A stretch of 62,670 nucleotides of DNA, from contig VSPN01000009.1 in the NCBI GenBank assembly GCA_009775355.1, forward strand, positions 1 through 62,670. The letters run 5' to 3'. The notes below the pieces were generated by a model, which had not been told where the DNA came from, searched no databases, and worked only from the letters and a program-made list of their open reading frames with translations. Made by a program: the position numbers and the translations under genes. The stretch is from Muribaculaceae bacterium. Lineage in GTDB: Bacteria; Bacteroidota; Bacteroidia; Bacteroidales; Muribaculaceae. This document shows positions 34,768 through 44,102 of this stretch, piece after piece. Position 1 is the first letter of the stretch. Each line of letters begins with the position of its first letter.

Positions 34768-35273
34768 ACAGCAAGATATCTGCAGCAATAATCCTCGCGG
34801 TCTCAGTGATGACGCCGCAATTTGCCGACGCGCGCAAGAAAGGATACAGACTTGACACAGGCAAGCAGACCGAAACCGCCGCCGAAGAACAGGAGATGGC
34901 CCGAGGCAGCTTCATGGTAGCCTCGCAATGCACAGACTGCAACAACGGATACAAACTGTCGCAGATCGCTTTCTCCGGCTATGACAAGCCACGCACAAGC
35001 AGGACAGAGTCTTTCTTCATAACCAATGACACTGACCGCACGATGACCGGCATAACGATGTATGTGGAATACCTGACAACCGACGGGCGCCAGCTTCACA
35101 AACGGTTCGTGAGGCTTGTGTGCGACATCCCTCCCGGCCAGACACGCAAGGCAGATCTTGAAAGCTGGGACAGACAGAAATCGTTCTACTACGAGAAAAG
35201 CGATGTGCCCCGCCGGGGCGGGACACCATATTCTGTCATTTTCGATCCGGTATCGTTTTATCTGAGGTTCTGA
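34764..35273 (+). CDS. Exported protein of unknown function with immunoglobulin-like pattern
   Basis: 169 residues with a signal peptide ending near FADA. A Cys pair (CTDC) follows a charged linker. The C-terminal part (SFFITNDTDRTMTGITMYV, GRQLHKRFVRL, IPPGQTRKADLESWD) has the look of a small beta-sandwich that contacts other proteins. No defined family. It is coupled to the preceding gene. Its last 38 bases overlap the convergent ClC channel gene. Confidence 0.7.
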   Translation: MNSKISAAIILAVSVMTPQFADARKKGYRLDTGKQTETAAEEQEMARGSFMVASQCTDCNNGYKLSQIAFSGYDKPRTSRTESFFITNDTDRTMTGITMYVEYLTTDGRQLHKRFVRLVCDIPPGQTRKADLESWDRQKSFYYEKSDVPRRGGTPYSVIFDPVSFYLRF

Positions 35274-36753
35274 GGCGCGAATGCCCCGGCGCGGCTGATA
35301 CGCTCCGCTTCCGCACTGCATCGGCACGAAGGGAGAGAGCCTTTCTTTTTGAAATCAAGGCCATAAGGTCATCATGGCCGGTCTCGCCATACCAAGACCG
35401 GGGGGTGACGAGCTTGACAGTGGCATATGATACGGCAACCGCGATAAGATACGGGAATATATATCCGAATGTGTCGGTTGTCTCGCAGAGTATGAATATC
35501 GACATCAGCGGCGCGTGCAGTGTGCCGGCCATGACAGCACCCATGCCGGTCAGAGCGAAGAACCATGCCGGCAGATGCGTGCCCAACGCAACGTCACAGA
35601 GAACCGAGAAAAGATAACCGGCCAGAGCACCGGCAAAGAATGTCGGCACAAAATCACCCGCCACACCGCCGCCGCAATATGAGGCGGCCACAAGCACTCC
35701 TTTGAGAAGCATGACGGCAAGAAGTCCTGCAAGCATCCAGAAGAATCCGTCATGCCCGGCCAGTATGCCGGCTGCGGTAAATGACACCTCTGAGCCGTTG
35801 ACAAGCGAAGTGATGACATTGAATCCCTCGCCGAAAAGCAAAGGAAACATGAAAACGCCCACCGACATAGCGCCGCCCGTGACAGCCGAAGCGAGCCATG
35901 GATTGCGAATCGCGGTGAACAAGCGTGTCGCACGGCTTTTGGTATAGGTATAATATACACTGTAGAGCCCGCAGAAAACTCCGAGCAACACCACCCACCC
36001 GAGCATGTGGGGATCAAAAGGAAGAGTGCGGTCGAAAAAAATATCGAACGTAAAGTCACTCAGAAGATAAGCCGTGGTCGATGCAAGAAGACAGGCAATT
36101 ATAAGAGCCAGCACCGGCAGAGACGACATTTCCAACTGGAGCACCTCAAGAACAAACAGCACACCACCCACCGGCGACTTGAAGATCGCGGCGATACCGG
36201 CTCCGGCACCGATTCCGACGAGCAGTCTGAGCCACGCGCTTGAAAGACCGAAAAAACGGCCCACCACGCTCCCTATGGCAGCTCCGCTCAATGCAGTCGG
36301 GCCTTCGGTTCCTCCGGTCGATCCGGTTCCGATCGTCACCGAGCACCCCACGACAGGGTTGAATATAGTGAACGGACTGATCAGGTAACGCCCGGTGTCG
36401 AGATCCTGGCGGATGATGCGCGTTCCCCTGGCCACGCTTCCCCGCACTACATACCGCTGGTATATGCCGGTCAGAAAAATACCGGCGACCGGCCACAGCA
36501 GCAGCCTGAAGTCAGGCTGTCCGACACGCACATCCGCAAGAATCATGCTGTTGAGAAGCCTGACGAGTTCCTTGAGAGCTGCAGCAGCGATGCCGGTGGA
36601 GACCCCGATAAAAAGGGCTATCATGACAAGAACCACACTTTGTGGGAGGTGCGCGTTCTGCCACCGCAGATATCCGATCCGGGCGCGACGCACGCCGCGC
36701 CCGAATCTGCGGATTTTTCTCCTTAATATTTCACAACTTTTCTCTTTTGCCAT
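35236..36753 (-). CDS. ClC-family chloride channel/transporter
   Basis: 505 residues with about ten to twelve membrane helices. The ion-path motifs are visible: GTGSTGGTEGPTALSGAA (the usual GxEGP with the gating Glu) and GGGVAGDFVPTFFAGALAGY (GxFxP). It has no C-terminal CBS domains. The Glu suggests an H+/Cl- exchanger as well as a channel role. The ATG lies only 10 bases after the stop of the GH13 gene, so the two share a transcript. Its end overlaps a convergent exported-protein gene. Confidence 0.92.
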   Translation of the reverse strand: MAKEKSCEILRRKIRRFGRGVRRARIGYLRWQNAHLPQSVVLVMIALFIGVSTGIAAAALKELVRLLNSMILADVRVGQPDFRLLLWPVAGIFLTGIYQRYVVRGSVARGTRIIRQDLDTGRYLISPFTIFNPVVGCSVTIGTGSTGGTEGPTALSGAAIGSVVGRFFGLSSAWLRLLVGIGAGAGIAAIFKSPVGGVLFVLEVLQLEMSSLPVLALIIACLLASTTAYLLSDFTFDIFFDRTLPFDPHMLGWVVLLGVFCGLYSVYYTYTKSRATRLFTAIRNPWLASAVTGGAMSVGVFMFPLLFGEGFNVITSLVNGSEVSFTAAGILAGHDGFFWMLAGLLAVMLLKGVLVAASYCGGGVAGDFVPTFFAGALAGYLFSVLCDVALGTHLPAWFFALTGMGAVMAGTLHAPLMSIFILCETTDTFGYIFPYLIAVAVSYATVKLVTPRSWYGETGHDDLMALISKRKALSLRADAVRKRSVSAAPGHSRLRTSDKTIPDRK

Positions 36754-36763
36754 CGGATTCGTG

Positions 36764-38629
36764 TCACCAGTTCTGAAGAATCATGACCTCGCGAGGAGCG
36801 AAAGTCATCTTCTCTGAAATGGTAACATCCGAATCGGTCAGGATGTTGCGGAGCACTGTGCCGTAAGGCATTATTTCGAGGGTGCGCTCCATAGTAACCT
36901 CAAGAGGCATGTCGCGGCCGTTGAGGAGCACAGTCACCTCCTTGTCGCCGAGCTTGCGGCGATAGACGTAGAGGCCGTTCTGGGGCATGAAATGCTTGAG
37001 CGAACCGCGTGCCATCACGTCGCGTGCCTCGCCTCTGCGCCAGTTGAGAATGCGCGAGAGATAGTCCCACGCCTCGTTCTGCATATCGGTTCTCCCCTCG
37101 CGGGTGAAGGCGTCGGTGGTGTCGCCCGGGAAACCGCCCGGCATGTCGCGACGCACATAGCCGTCGCTACCCTCTTTCGAACCGTTCATGAGCAGCTCGG
37201 TTCCGTAATAAAGCTGAGGTATGCCGCGCGATGTCAGCAGAAAAGCCACGGCCTGCTTCCAGACGTCGAGAGAATCCGGCATCGCTGCAAGAAACCGGTC
37301 TGTGTCGTGATTGTCGAGGAACGTAAGTATCTTCTGGGGATCGGGAAAAAGGAAGTCGTTGGCGAGGTGATCGTAGACGGCATTGAGTCCTCCCCACGGA
37401 TTGGTATCTTCAGAGAATGCCTTGCGTCCGTTGAGGATATAGAAGAAGTCCATGACACTCGGCAGGTGCGTATCGACCGGATTGAGCTTGTTGCCGCTCT
37501 GCCAGAAGGCCGAACCAGCCTCGTTGGCATACCAGCATTCGCCGACGATGTTGAAAGCGGGGTATTCGCGGAGAACGTCGGCAGCCCACTGCGCCATGCC
37601 CCTCATGTCGGCATAAGGGTATGTGTCCATGCGTATGCCGTCGATCTTCGACGACTCGATCCACCAGATGGAGTTCTGTGTCAGATATTTCATCAGATGC
37701 GGATTGCGCTGGTTGAGATCGGGCATGGAGGGCACGAACCAAGCGTTGACAGTGTGGTCGAGATCATAATCAGACACGTATGGATCGTGGACCGTGGTGA
37801 GACGGTAGTTTGTCATCTCGTCGGCCTCGGGATGGTTGTACCAGTCTTTCGAGGGAGCATCCTTCATCCATGGATGGTTTGAGCCGGAATGGTTGAAGAT
37901 CATGTCCATCACCACTTTCAGACCTTTCTTGTGTGCCTCGGCTATAAGCTCGTTCCACTCCCGGTTGGAGCCGAAACGGGGATCGATGTTGTAATAGTCG
38001 GTTGTGGCGTAACCGTGATAGCTGCCGCCGGGCATGTCATTTTCGAGCACCGGGCAGACCCATATCGCCGTCACGCCGAGCGAGTCTATATAGTCAAGAT
38101 GGTTGCGTATGCCCCGCATGTCGCCGCCATGACGGCCGTTGGGGTTGCTGCGGTCCGCACCGACGGGATAGTCGAGACCCGACATGTCTATATCATTGTC
38201 GTCAAGACCCTTTGCAAACCGGTCGGGCATAAGGAGATAAAGCACGTCGCCCGCATCGAAGCCCTTGTATTCGGAAGCAGCGCGGTCGCGGGCCTTCAGT
38301 TCATAGGGGAAAGATGATTTCCTGCCGCCGAGACGATAGCGGATGTCGATTTTTCCGGGTTTGGTATCGGGAGCTACGGCAAGATAAAGAAACTTGTAGT
38401 TTTTGGAATCGAGGGCGACCTGACGGTCAAGAGTCACACCGGCGTAATCGATCGAGAAATCGGCCGAAGCTATGTCTGGTCCCGTCACCATGATCTGAAG
38501 GGTATCGTTGGACATGCCGGTCCACCAGAAAGGAGGTTCGACGTTAGTCACGCCTCCGTGTGAGGATGCCCCGAACACTGAGACAGTTCCGGCAATGAGG
38601 CAGAGAACAATAGATGCTATTTTCTTCAT
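36764..38629 (-). CDS. GH13 alpha-amylase-family enzyme (neopullulanase/cyclomaltodextrinase type)
   Basis: 621 residues with a signal peptide (MKKIASIVLCLIAGTVSVFGA), an N-terminal beta domain (~25-120), the GH13 barrel and a C-terminal beta domain. Conserved regions are VVMDMIFNHSG (I), the nucleophile Asp in DGIRMDTYPY (II), the acid Glu in NIVGECWY (III) and LDNHDTDR (IV). It resembles SusA-type neopullulanases that cut alpha-1,4 links of maltodextrin or pullulan in the periplasm. It is not next to a susCD pair. A promoter and a leader hairpin lie upstream. Confidence 0.92.
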   Translation of the reverse strand: MKKIASIVLCLIAGTVSVFGASSHGGVTNVEPPFWWTGMSNDTLQIMVTGPDIASADFSIDYAGVTLDRQVALDSKNYKFLYLAVAPDTKPGKIDIRYRLGGRKSSFPYELKARDRAASEYKGFDAGDVLYLLMPDRFAKGLDDNDIDMSGLDYPVGADRSNPNGRHGGDMRGIRNHLDYIDSLGVTAIWVCPVLENDMPGGSYHGYATTDYYNIDPRFGSNREWNELIAEAHKKGLKVVMDMIFNHSGSNHPWMKDAPSKDWYNHPEADEMTNYRLTTVHDPYVSDYDLDHTVNAWFVPSMPDLNQRNPHLMKYLTQNSIWWIESSKIDGIRMDTYPYADMRGMAQWAADVLREYPAFNIVGECWYANEAGSAFWQSGNKLNPVDTHLPSVMDFFYILNGRKAFSEDTNPWGGLNAVYDHLANDFLFPDPQKILTFLDNHDTDRFLAAMPDSLDVWKQAVAFLLTSRGIPQLYYGTELLMNGSKEGSDGYVRRDMPGGFPGDTTDAFTREGRTDMQNEAWDYLSRILNWRRGEARDVMARGSLKHFMPQNGLYVYRRKLGDKEVTVLLNGRDMPLEVTMERTLEIMPYGTVLRNILTDSDVTISEKMTFAPREVMILQNW

Positions 38630-38659
38630 GACTTAAAAGTATTGGTTAACGTTCTGATT

Positions 38660-38693
38660 CCGGCACAACTTGCAGAAAGGCAGCCTGTGCCGG
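38660..38693 (-). promoter_or_regulatory. Stem-loop in GH13 leader
   Basis: A perfect inverted repeat of 8 bp (38660-38667 with 38686-38693), extendable by one A-T pair, with an 18-base loop. It lies in the ~68-base leader between promoter and start codon. No T-run, so not a terminator. Confidence 0.5.
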
Positions 38694-38703
38694 ATTGATA
38701 CTG

Positions 38704-38734
38704 CAAAATTAGTTCTATTTTCCGAACCATGCAA
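38704..38734 (-). promoter_or_regulatory. Candidate promoter for GH13-ClC transcript
   Basis: Minus-strand TAATTTTG (38704-38711) fits TAnnTTTG, with ATTG (38731-38734; one mismatch to TTTG) 19 bases upstream. Confidence 0.55.
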
Positions 38735-38777
38735 TGACTATTTTTAACCATTGGCAGACGACACCGGACTGCGGGCG

Positions 38778-38809
38778 TTTGCCTTATTGGGGATAATTCG
38801 TTACTTTTG
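38778..38809 (+). promoter_or_regulatory. Bacteroidota promoter abutting GSCFA start codon
   Basis: TTTG (38778-38781), a 20-base spacer, then TACTTTTG (38802-38809): a complete consensus. The ATG of the gene lies only 5 bases further at 38815, so the mRNA should start at or next to the initiation codon (leaderless). Confidence 0.7.
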
Positions 38810-38814
38810 CCGGC

Positions 38815-39798
38815 ATGAAATTCAGGACAGAAACAGCGTATGGCAAGGGAGAGATCGTGTTCAGACCTGATAAACCGCTGATACTTACCGGCTCCTGCTT
38901 TGCCGACAATATGGGAAGACGCATGAGAGAGTCGCTCTGGGACGCCCGTAACCCGCTCGGAGTGCTGTTCAACCCGCTTTCGATAGCCCGTGTGCTTGAG
39001 CTTATGCTTTTCGATGCCGACGCCGAGTCACGTTTCGCCGAGTCGCTTTTCGAATCAGGAGGCATATGGCATTCATGGCTTTTCGACTCATCGTTCTCGT
39101 CGCTCAGCCGCGAGGAGATTATTGATAAATTCATGGCAGCCCACAGGTCGGTGAGAGAATGTCTGGCCATTAATCCGACGATTGCCATCACATTCGGCAC
39201 TGCCTACTGCTATTGGCTCCGCAATAACGGCAGTATGGACAATAGCCCAGCTACCTGCGGGATTGTGGCCAACTGCCACAAGCAGCCTCCGGCTATGTTC
39301 ACACGCCGCCGCGTCGCGGCAGAGGAGATCACGGGCGTGTGGAAAACCTTTGCCCGACGGATGCGCGAACGATACCCCGACATGAGAATGATGTTCACGG
39401 TCAGTCCGGTCAGACATGTGCGCGACGGCCTTCATGAGAACAATCTGTCGAAAGCGACGCTGCTGCTTGCCATCGACAGTCTGTGCTCAGACCTCGACTT
39501 CTGTTATTACTTTCCGGCATATGAGATTGTCAACGATGATCTTCGCGACTACAGATTTTACGCCGCGGATCTGGTACACCCGTCGGAGACGGCGGTTGAT
39601 TACATATGGGAGATCTTCACGCAGTCTTGCCTTGACGACGGCGGGCGACTATTCATAAAGGAAGGCCGGGCGATAGCAAAGCGGATGAACCACCGCCCTA
39701 TCCTTTCCGACGGAGAGGCAGCGGAGAGATTCAGAGAAGAGACCCGGCGAATGTACGCAGACTTCAAGGCCCGCTATCCGGAATGCCTGAGTATCTGA
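38815..39798 (+). CDS. GSCFA-domain protein
   Basis: 327 residues. The domain is named for its motif, seen here as LILTGSCFADNMG. Further conserved parts are WHSWLFDSSFSS, ITFGTAYCYW, MMFTVSPVRHVRDG and DLVHPSETAVDYIWE, which recall SGNH-type hydrolases (Gly-Ser at the front, Asp-x-x-His near the end). The catalytic role is likely but the substrate is unknown. No signal peptide, so cytoplasmic. It lies between divergent and convergent neighbours and is probably a single-gene transcript. Confidence 0.92.
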   Translation: MKFRTETAYGKGEIVFRPDKPLILTGSCFADNMGRRMRESLWDARNPLGVLFNPLSIARVLELMLFDADAESRFAESLFESGGIWHSWLFDSSFSSLSREEIIDKFMAAHRSVRECLAINPTIAITFGTAYCYWLRNNGSMDNSPATCGIVANCHKQPPAMFTRRRVAAEEITGVWKTFARRMRERYPDMRMMFTVSPVRHVRDGLHENNLSKATLLLAIDSLCSDLDFCYYFPAYEIVNDDLRDYRFYAADLVHPSETAVDYIWEIFTQSCLDDGGRLFIKEGRAIAKRMNHRPILSDGEAAERFREETRRMYADFKARYPECLSI

Positions 39799-39816
39799 TC
39801 CTCTCCGATCGCCGAT

Positions 39817-41898
39817 TCACCGCATGAATTTGCTCACCACTGGATCACCCGACTGCCTGACGACCGTCATGACATAGACACCTCGTGGAAATCCCGACAG
39901 ATCGACGCGCCCCGACGGGCCGGAGACCTGAACCTTCATCACCTCGGAGCCGGCGGAAGAATAAACGGATACGGTCATCGTGTCGGACGAAAGATTCATG
40001 ATCAGAGCCGAGTCTCCGGAAATCAGAATGGCGGGCAACGCCGCATCGGCGGACCCGGCTGACACCCCTGTTCCGGCAAGCACCTCGACAAGGCCGTCAT
40101 AAGGACAGAACCATCCCCGGCCGTGGCGCGGATTCCCCGCGTCTGGATAATCTCTTGTATTTGTGGTTTCAAGAATATCGAGCACGCGCCCCGCAGTCAG
40201 CGTCGGGTCGGCTTCAAGCCAAGCGGCGAGAGTCCCGGCCACGAACGGCGTAGACATCGAGGTTCCGGCATCGGTATCCCAGTAATATTTTCGTCCGTCA
40301 ACCTCGGCTACGGCGTTGATGATCGGCATGCGCCCGGGGTGAGCCTCCGGGTAATATGAATTGCTGGCCGACACGATAAATCCACCCGGCGCTACTGTGT
40401 GGGGAAGCACGCGGCCATCTGTAAGAGTCCCGTAGCCGGAACCGACATTGACCGTAAGCGGTTCGGCGTTCACCTGACGCTCCCCTCCGCTCCACACCGG
40501 CACGGAAGAGCGGTTGTTGTACATTCCGACACACACCACATTGCGTCCGGTGGCAATGTCGCTGACCGACATATCGTTTCCGGGATACTCATATCCGGGC
40601 CAGACCCGCAGGAGCGAATACTGCCCGTCGCTGTTGACATCCATATGCACGCCGGGTTCGGCGGAGAACTCAAGACCGAGCTCATAGCGTGCGCGGGGAT
40701 AATCGACATACGATGGTTCCGGTTCGGGCGAACGAAAATCATACTCCACTTCCGTCACCCATCGTCCGTTGAGAGAGCTGACGTATCCATGCACGCGGAT
40801 CTCTCCGTCAATATAGCGGGCAAGCTCATGATCAGCATCCGACGAAAGAGTCAATACACCCTCTTCGGGGCCTGAGACGGCAGGCGACTCATAGACACAT
40901 GTGCCGTTCGATAGATCGTAGACGAGCACCCGGACACCGACCGGGCGTCTGTCGCGGCTCCAGACGTCAGTCATGCCGTACATGCTGAACTGCGATCCGT
41001 CGCGGGAATGCAGACGCGCCCTCCAGCTATGTGCCTCCTCGCTGAAATCCATGATGTATGAATGGGAATCGTCAGCCTCGTTGCCTGCGGCAATGCAGAC
41101 TATGGCCTCCTCACCTATCAGGTCAAGATAACGGCAGAAGAGTGACGAGCCGTCGTGCGGGCCGTTGTAGCTGCCCAGCGACAGGTTTATTACCGCCGGT
41201 TTGCCGACCGAACGAGCATAATCCACTATATCCTCGCACGCCGACAGTATTCCGGCATCGTATAGTCTAGATGTTGCCGCAACGATCTCCGCGTCGGGAG
41301 CCATGCCCGAATAGGCATTTCCACTGTAGCCTCCGGCAATGATGTTGGCCACATGGGTGCCGTGAAACATATCGGCATTGTCAGTTGTCCACGACGCTAT
41401 CTCATCAGGAGAATCCATAACCTTGCGGATACCGGCGGGTTCATCGTAATAGACAAGCCGTCGCACGCGGCTTCTGCCGTCAGCACCGCGGAAGGCTATA
41501 TGGTTGGGATCGAAGCCCGAATCGCAGAAGCCGACCACCACTCCTTTGCCTGTATACGGGCCGGGCAATGCGGAACCCGACAATATCCTGTCGGCACCAT
41601 AATATGTCTTAGCGATATCAAGAGCCGGAACGGCACGCCGGCCGCGCGCATTAAAGCCGCGCCCTTTCAGACGTGACAGGCCCGGCAAGTCGCGGGGCAC
41701 AAGGGCAAGAGCCATGTCCGCGCGGCGATGCCATATTATCACGCCCTGCCGCTCAAGTTCGTCGGCCTCGCGGTCGTCTTCCACAATCAGAATGGAGGGA
41801 ATATAGGGATCACTGTTCACTTCGGCACAGAGCCGCGCCGGAGGAAAGAGAAGAAGCGCAGCGAATATCGCCACAGCATATCTGTATCGGTGCATCAT
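39817..41898 (-). CDS. Subtilisin-like (S8) protease with type IX sorting domain
   Basis: 693 residues from ATG 41898 (MMHRYRY). A signal peptide (~1-25) is followed by a short pro-part and an S8 catalytic domain. The triad is Asp126 (GFCDSGFD), His182 (FHGTHVANIIAG) and Ser near residue 540 (GTSMSTPFVAG). A long insert separates His and Ser. The end (VYSSAGSEVMKVQVSG ... GFPRGVYVMTVV) fits the type A C-terminal sorting domain of type IX cargo, so export by the Gld/Por system encoded in this window is likely. An in-frame ATG 30 bases upstream is less suitable for the signal peptide. Confidence 0.9.
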   Translation of the reverse strand: MMHRYRYAVAIFAALLLFPPARLCAEVNSDPYIPSILIVEDDREADELERQGVIIWHRRADMALALVPRDLPGLSRLKGRGFNARGRRAVPALDIAKTYYGADRILSGSALPGPYTGKGVVVGFCDSGFDPNHIAFRGADGRSRVRRLVYYDEPAGIRKVMDSPDEIASWTTDNADMFHGTHVANIIAGGYSGNAYSGMAPDAEIVAATSRLYDAGILSACEDIVDYARSVGKPAVINLSLGSYNGPHDGSSLFCRYLDLIGEEAIVCIAAGNEADDSHSYIMDFSEEAHSWRARLHSRDGSQFSMYGMTDVWSRDRRPVGVRVLVYDLSNGTCVYESPAVSGPEEGVLTLSSDADHELARYIDGEIRVHGYVSSLNGRWVTEVEYDFRSPEPEPSYVDYPRARYELGLEFSAEPGVHMDVNSDGQYSLLRVWPGYEYPGNDMSVSDIATGRNVVCVGMYNNRSSVPVWSGGERQVNAEPLTVNVGSGYGTLTDGRVLPHTVAPGGFIVSASNSYYPEAHPGRMPIINAVAEVDGRKYYWDTDAGTSMSTPFVAGTLAAWLEADPTLTAGRVLDILETTNTRDYPDAGNPRHGRGWFCPYDGLVEVLAGTGVSAGSADAALPAILISGDSALIMNLSSDTMTVSVYSSAGSEVMKVQVSGPSGRVDLSGFPRGVYVMTVVRQSGDPVVSKFMR

Positions 41899-41991
41899 AG
41901 AAAGCCTTTTACTTTTTAACGAAATCACGGCATGTCAAGTATATACGCACATACGGACAAATCCGCGACAGATACGATTTTTTCACTTTCC

Positions 41992-42023
41992 TTTGCTATA
42001 TTCGGCAAAAAAGGTTAATTTTG
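41992..42023 (+). promoter_or_regulatory. Bacteroidota promoter for sensor-like gene
   Basis: TTTG (41992-41995), a 20-base spacer, then TAATTTTG (42016-42023) match the consensus exactly. The leader is about 45 bases. Confidence 0.72.
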
Positions 42024-42075
42024 TGGAATGCGTCTCCGTCTGCGATGCTGATGGCGCACAAACATCTGAAATGTA

Positions 42076-44088
42076 ATGAAAAGAAGATTACTGACTGTTG
42101 CACTTACGTTGATAACAGCTGCCGTTGTGTCTGCCGTTGTCCGAACCGACTACCAGCATGAGACAGCCTCGATGCTCAAGACAAAACTCTCGCATGCAAA
42201 TACAGCCAAAGACTCCATATGCATCCTTTATGACATACTCGATGTGCTTCCACGCAGCGAAGGACGTGAGATCGGCGACAGGATATATGAAATAGCCACC
42301 CGGACCGGAGACATCACGACACGTCTCGACATATGCCGCCAGCTTACGGCCTATTTCCACGACGACCGCAGCCTGGCGGAGATCGAGAAGGAGGTGTCGC
42401 TTATTCCAAAATCACAGGAACAGAAGGAGACGCACCTCTTTTTGCGGATGAAACGCCTCAGTCTCTCCACGCACACGAAGGGGGAGGCTGACCGGCAGAA
42501 CGAGATCATCCGCATTCTTTCAGAAGAAGACAGCAAGACGGCGAAGAGCAACAACCAGCGACTGCTCGACCTTTTCACCCTTGTGGAGTATCTGCGCAAT
42601 GACGCGTCGGGCGATATGCTCAAGGAGTATCTTGACCGTCTGATAGCACTGGCCACATCATCGCAGTTCAAACTCTACGCCATACCCAACATTGTCTATG
42701 CCGAGGCGGCAAACGTATATGCCGATGCAGGCGAAGCGGAAAAATCTGTAGAAGCCGACCGCCAGCTGCTCTCAATCATCGATGGTCTTGTGAAGAAATA
42801 CCACGACAAAGGAAGGCAATACCGGAACTACGACATAAGCCGCTATGTCTGCTACCGACGCATGATGCGCAATCATGAGGCTCTGCGACCCGGAGAACTG
42901 GAGGATCTGTACTCCAGGAGCATGAAACTGAGAGAAAACAATATCGACATAAGAAACGACATAGACAACCACCCCCGTTTTTACGCATATTACTACACTG
43001 CGGCGGGTGACTACAACGCGGCGATTCCCTACCTGAAGCGTATGCTTGACGAGGATACTTCTCTGCCTGTGCGCAAGCAGGTGCTTGAATATCTGATCGA
43101 TGCCGCCGGCAACACCGGTGACGATGACACCAAAGTCGAGGCACTTGAGGAGTATTCAGCCATTCTTGAAGAACTTAACAGGCTGAAAGCGTCGGAAAGA
43201 TACAGGGAACTGCAGATAAAATATGACGTGCAGGATCTCAGAACCCGCAACACCGAGCTCGAGCTCGAGAACCAGAGTGACGAGATAATGTCGGCACGAA
43301 GGCTAATGACTTTTGTGTCGGGGGCTTTCATAATCCTTCTGGTCATTCTCGTGACATTGCTTTATCACTGGGGACGGTTCAAGAGAAACGCCAGCAGTAT
43401 GGGCGAGGTTGTCGACAACATCCGCCAAGAGCGTGAGCAGCTGAGGAATTCAATCTATTATGACGCGACCGACATGCCTGATCCGCTTGCCGGTGATGAT
43501 ATGGCGGAAAGCTGGCAGAAACGCATGAGCAAAAGCGGTATAAAGTGGGATCAGCTTTCACTCTTCATGACCAAAAGCATCATAAACGACCTTCTTTTCA
43601 TAGCAGCCACTGGGCACGCAGATCTCAAGAAGCACATTCAGGAGATTTCGGTCGATGCAGTGATGCGCAAAGTTGAGTCAATGGTCAGGGAGTCGGCGGA
43701 TCGCGAGGGGACTTTGTCGGTGGAATATGTGGAGGATGATTTCGACATAACAACCGACACGGAATGCCTCTGCGTGATAATCAAGCATATCTGTGACACC
43801 GCTATAGATTATTCGCCTGAGTCGCGAGTCACATTGTCATGCCGTCGCGTCTCAGACAGCCATATCGACTTTGTGATCACCACAAAAGGTGTATCTGCAG
43901 CCGACCCTGACGATCCGCAGATATTCGACAATCTGCTTACCGCGCGCAAAGTGCTTCACCGCAAAGGCGCGGGACGCTTCATCTGCCGAATAATCACCCT
44001 GCTGCTCGACTGCCAGATCATACCCGACCGCAGCTATCATGACGGCTCGCGCTATTATTTCCGCATTCCTGTCACACCGGATGACTGA
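42076..44088 (+). CDS. Membrane sensor-like protein: TPR-type region plus degenerate kinase domain
   Basis: 670 residues. A signal or anchor (~1-20) precedes a helical, TPR-like periplasmic region (~30-365), a coiled coil (~370-410), one membrane helix (FVSGAFIILLVILVTLLYH, ~415-435) and a cytoplasmic part. The last ~200 residues follow the layout of a histidine-kinase ATPase domain, but the N-box reads IKHICDTAIDYSP with the key Asn replaced by Thr, and no DxGxG box is visible. It resembles the Bacteroidales DUF5112/DUF5113-type proteins. Probably signal-sensing without kinase activity. No response regulator is adjacent. A UvrD helicase follows 14 bases later. Confidence 0.65.
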   Translation: MKRRLLTVALTLITAAVVSAVVRTDYQHETASMLKTKLSHANTAKDSICILYDILDVLPRSEGREIGDRIYEIATRTGDITTRLDICRQLTAYFHDDRSLAEIEKEVSLIPKSQEQKETHLFLRMKRLSLSTHTKGEADRQNEIIRILSEEDSKTAKSNNQRLLDLFTLVEYLRNDASGDMLKEYLDRLIALATSSQFKLYAIPNIVYAEAANVYADAGEAEKSVEADRQLLSIIDGLVKKYHDKGRQYRNYDISRYVCYRRMMRNHEALRPGELEDLYSRSMKLRENNIDIRNDIDNHPRFYAYYYTAAGDYNAAIPYLKRMLDEDTSLPVRKQVLEYLIDAAGNTGDDDTKVEALEEYSAILEELNRLKASERYRELQIKYDVQDLRTRNTELELENQSDEIMSARRLMTFVSGAFIILLVILVTLLYHWGRFKRNASSMGEVVDNIRQEREQLRNSIYYDATDMPDPLAGDDMAESWQKRMSKSGIKWDQLSLFMTKSIINDLLFIAATGHADLKKHIQEISVDAVMRKVESMVRESADREGTLSVEYVEDDFDITTDTECLCVIIKHICDTAIDYSPESRVTLSCRRVSDSHIDFVITTKGVSAADPDDPQIFDNLLTARKVLHRKGAGRFICRIITLLLDCQIIPDRSYHDGSRYYFRIPVTPDD

Positions 44089-44102
44089 AGAGACTGACGC
44101 AT

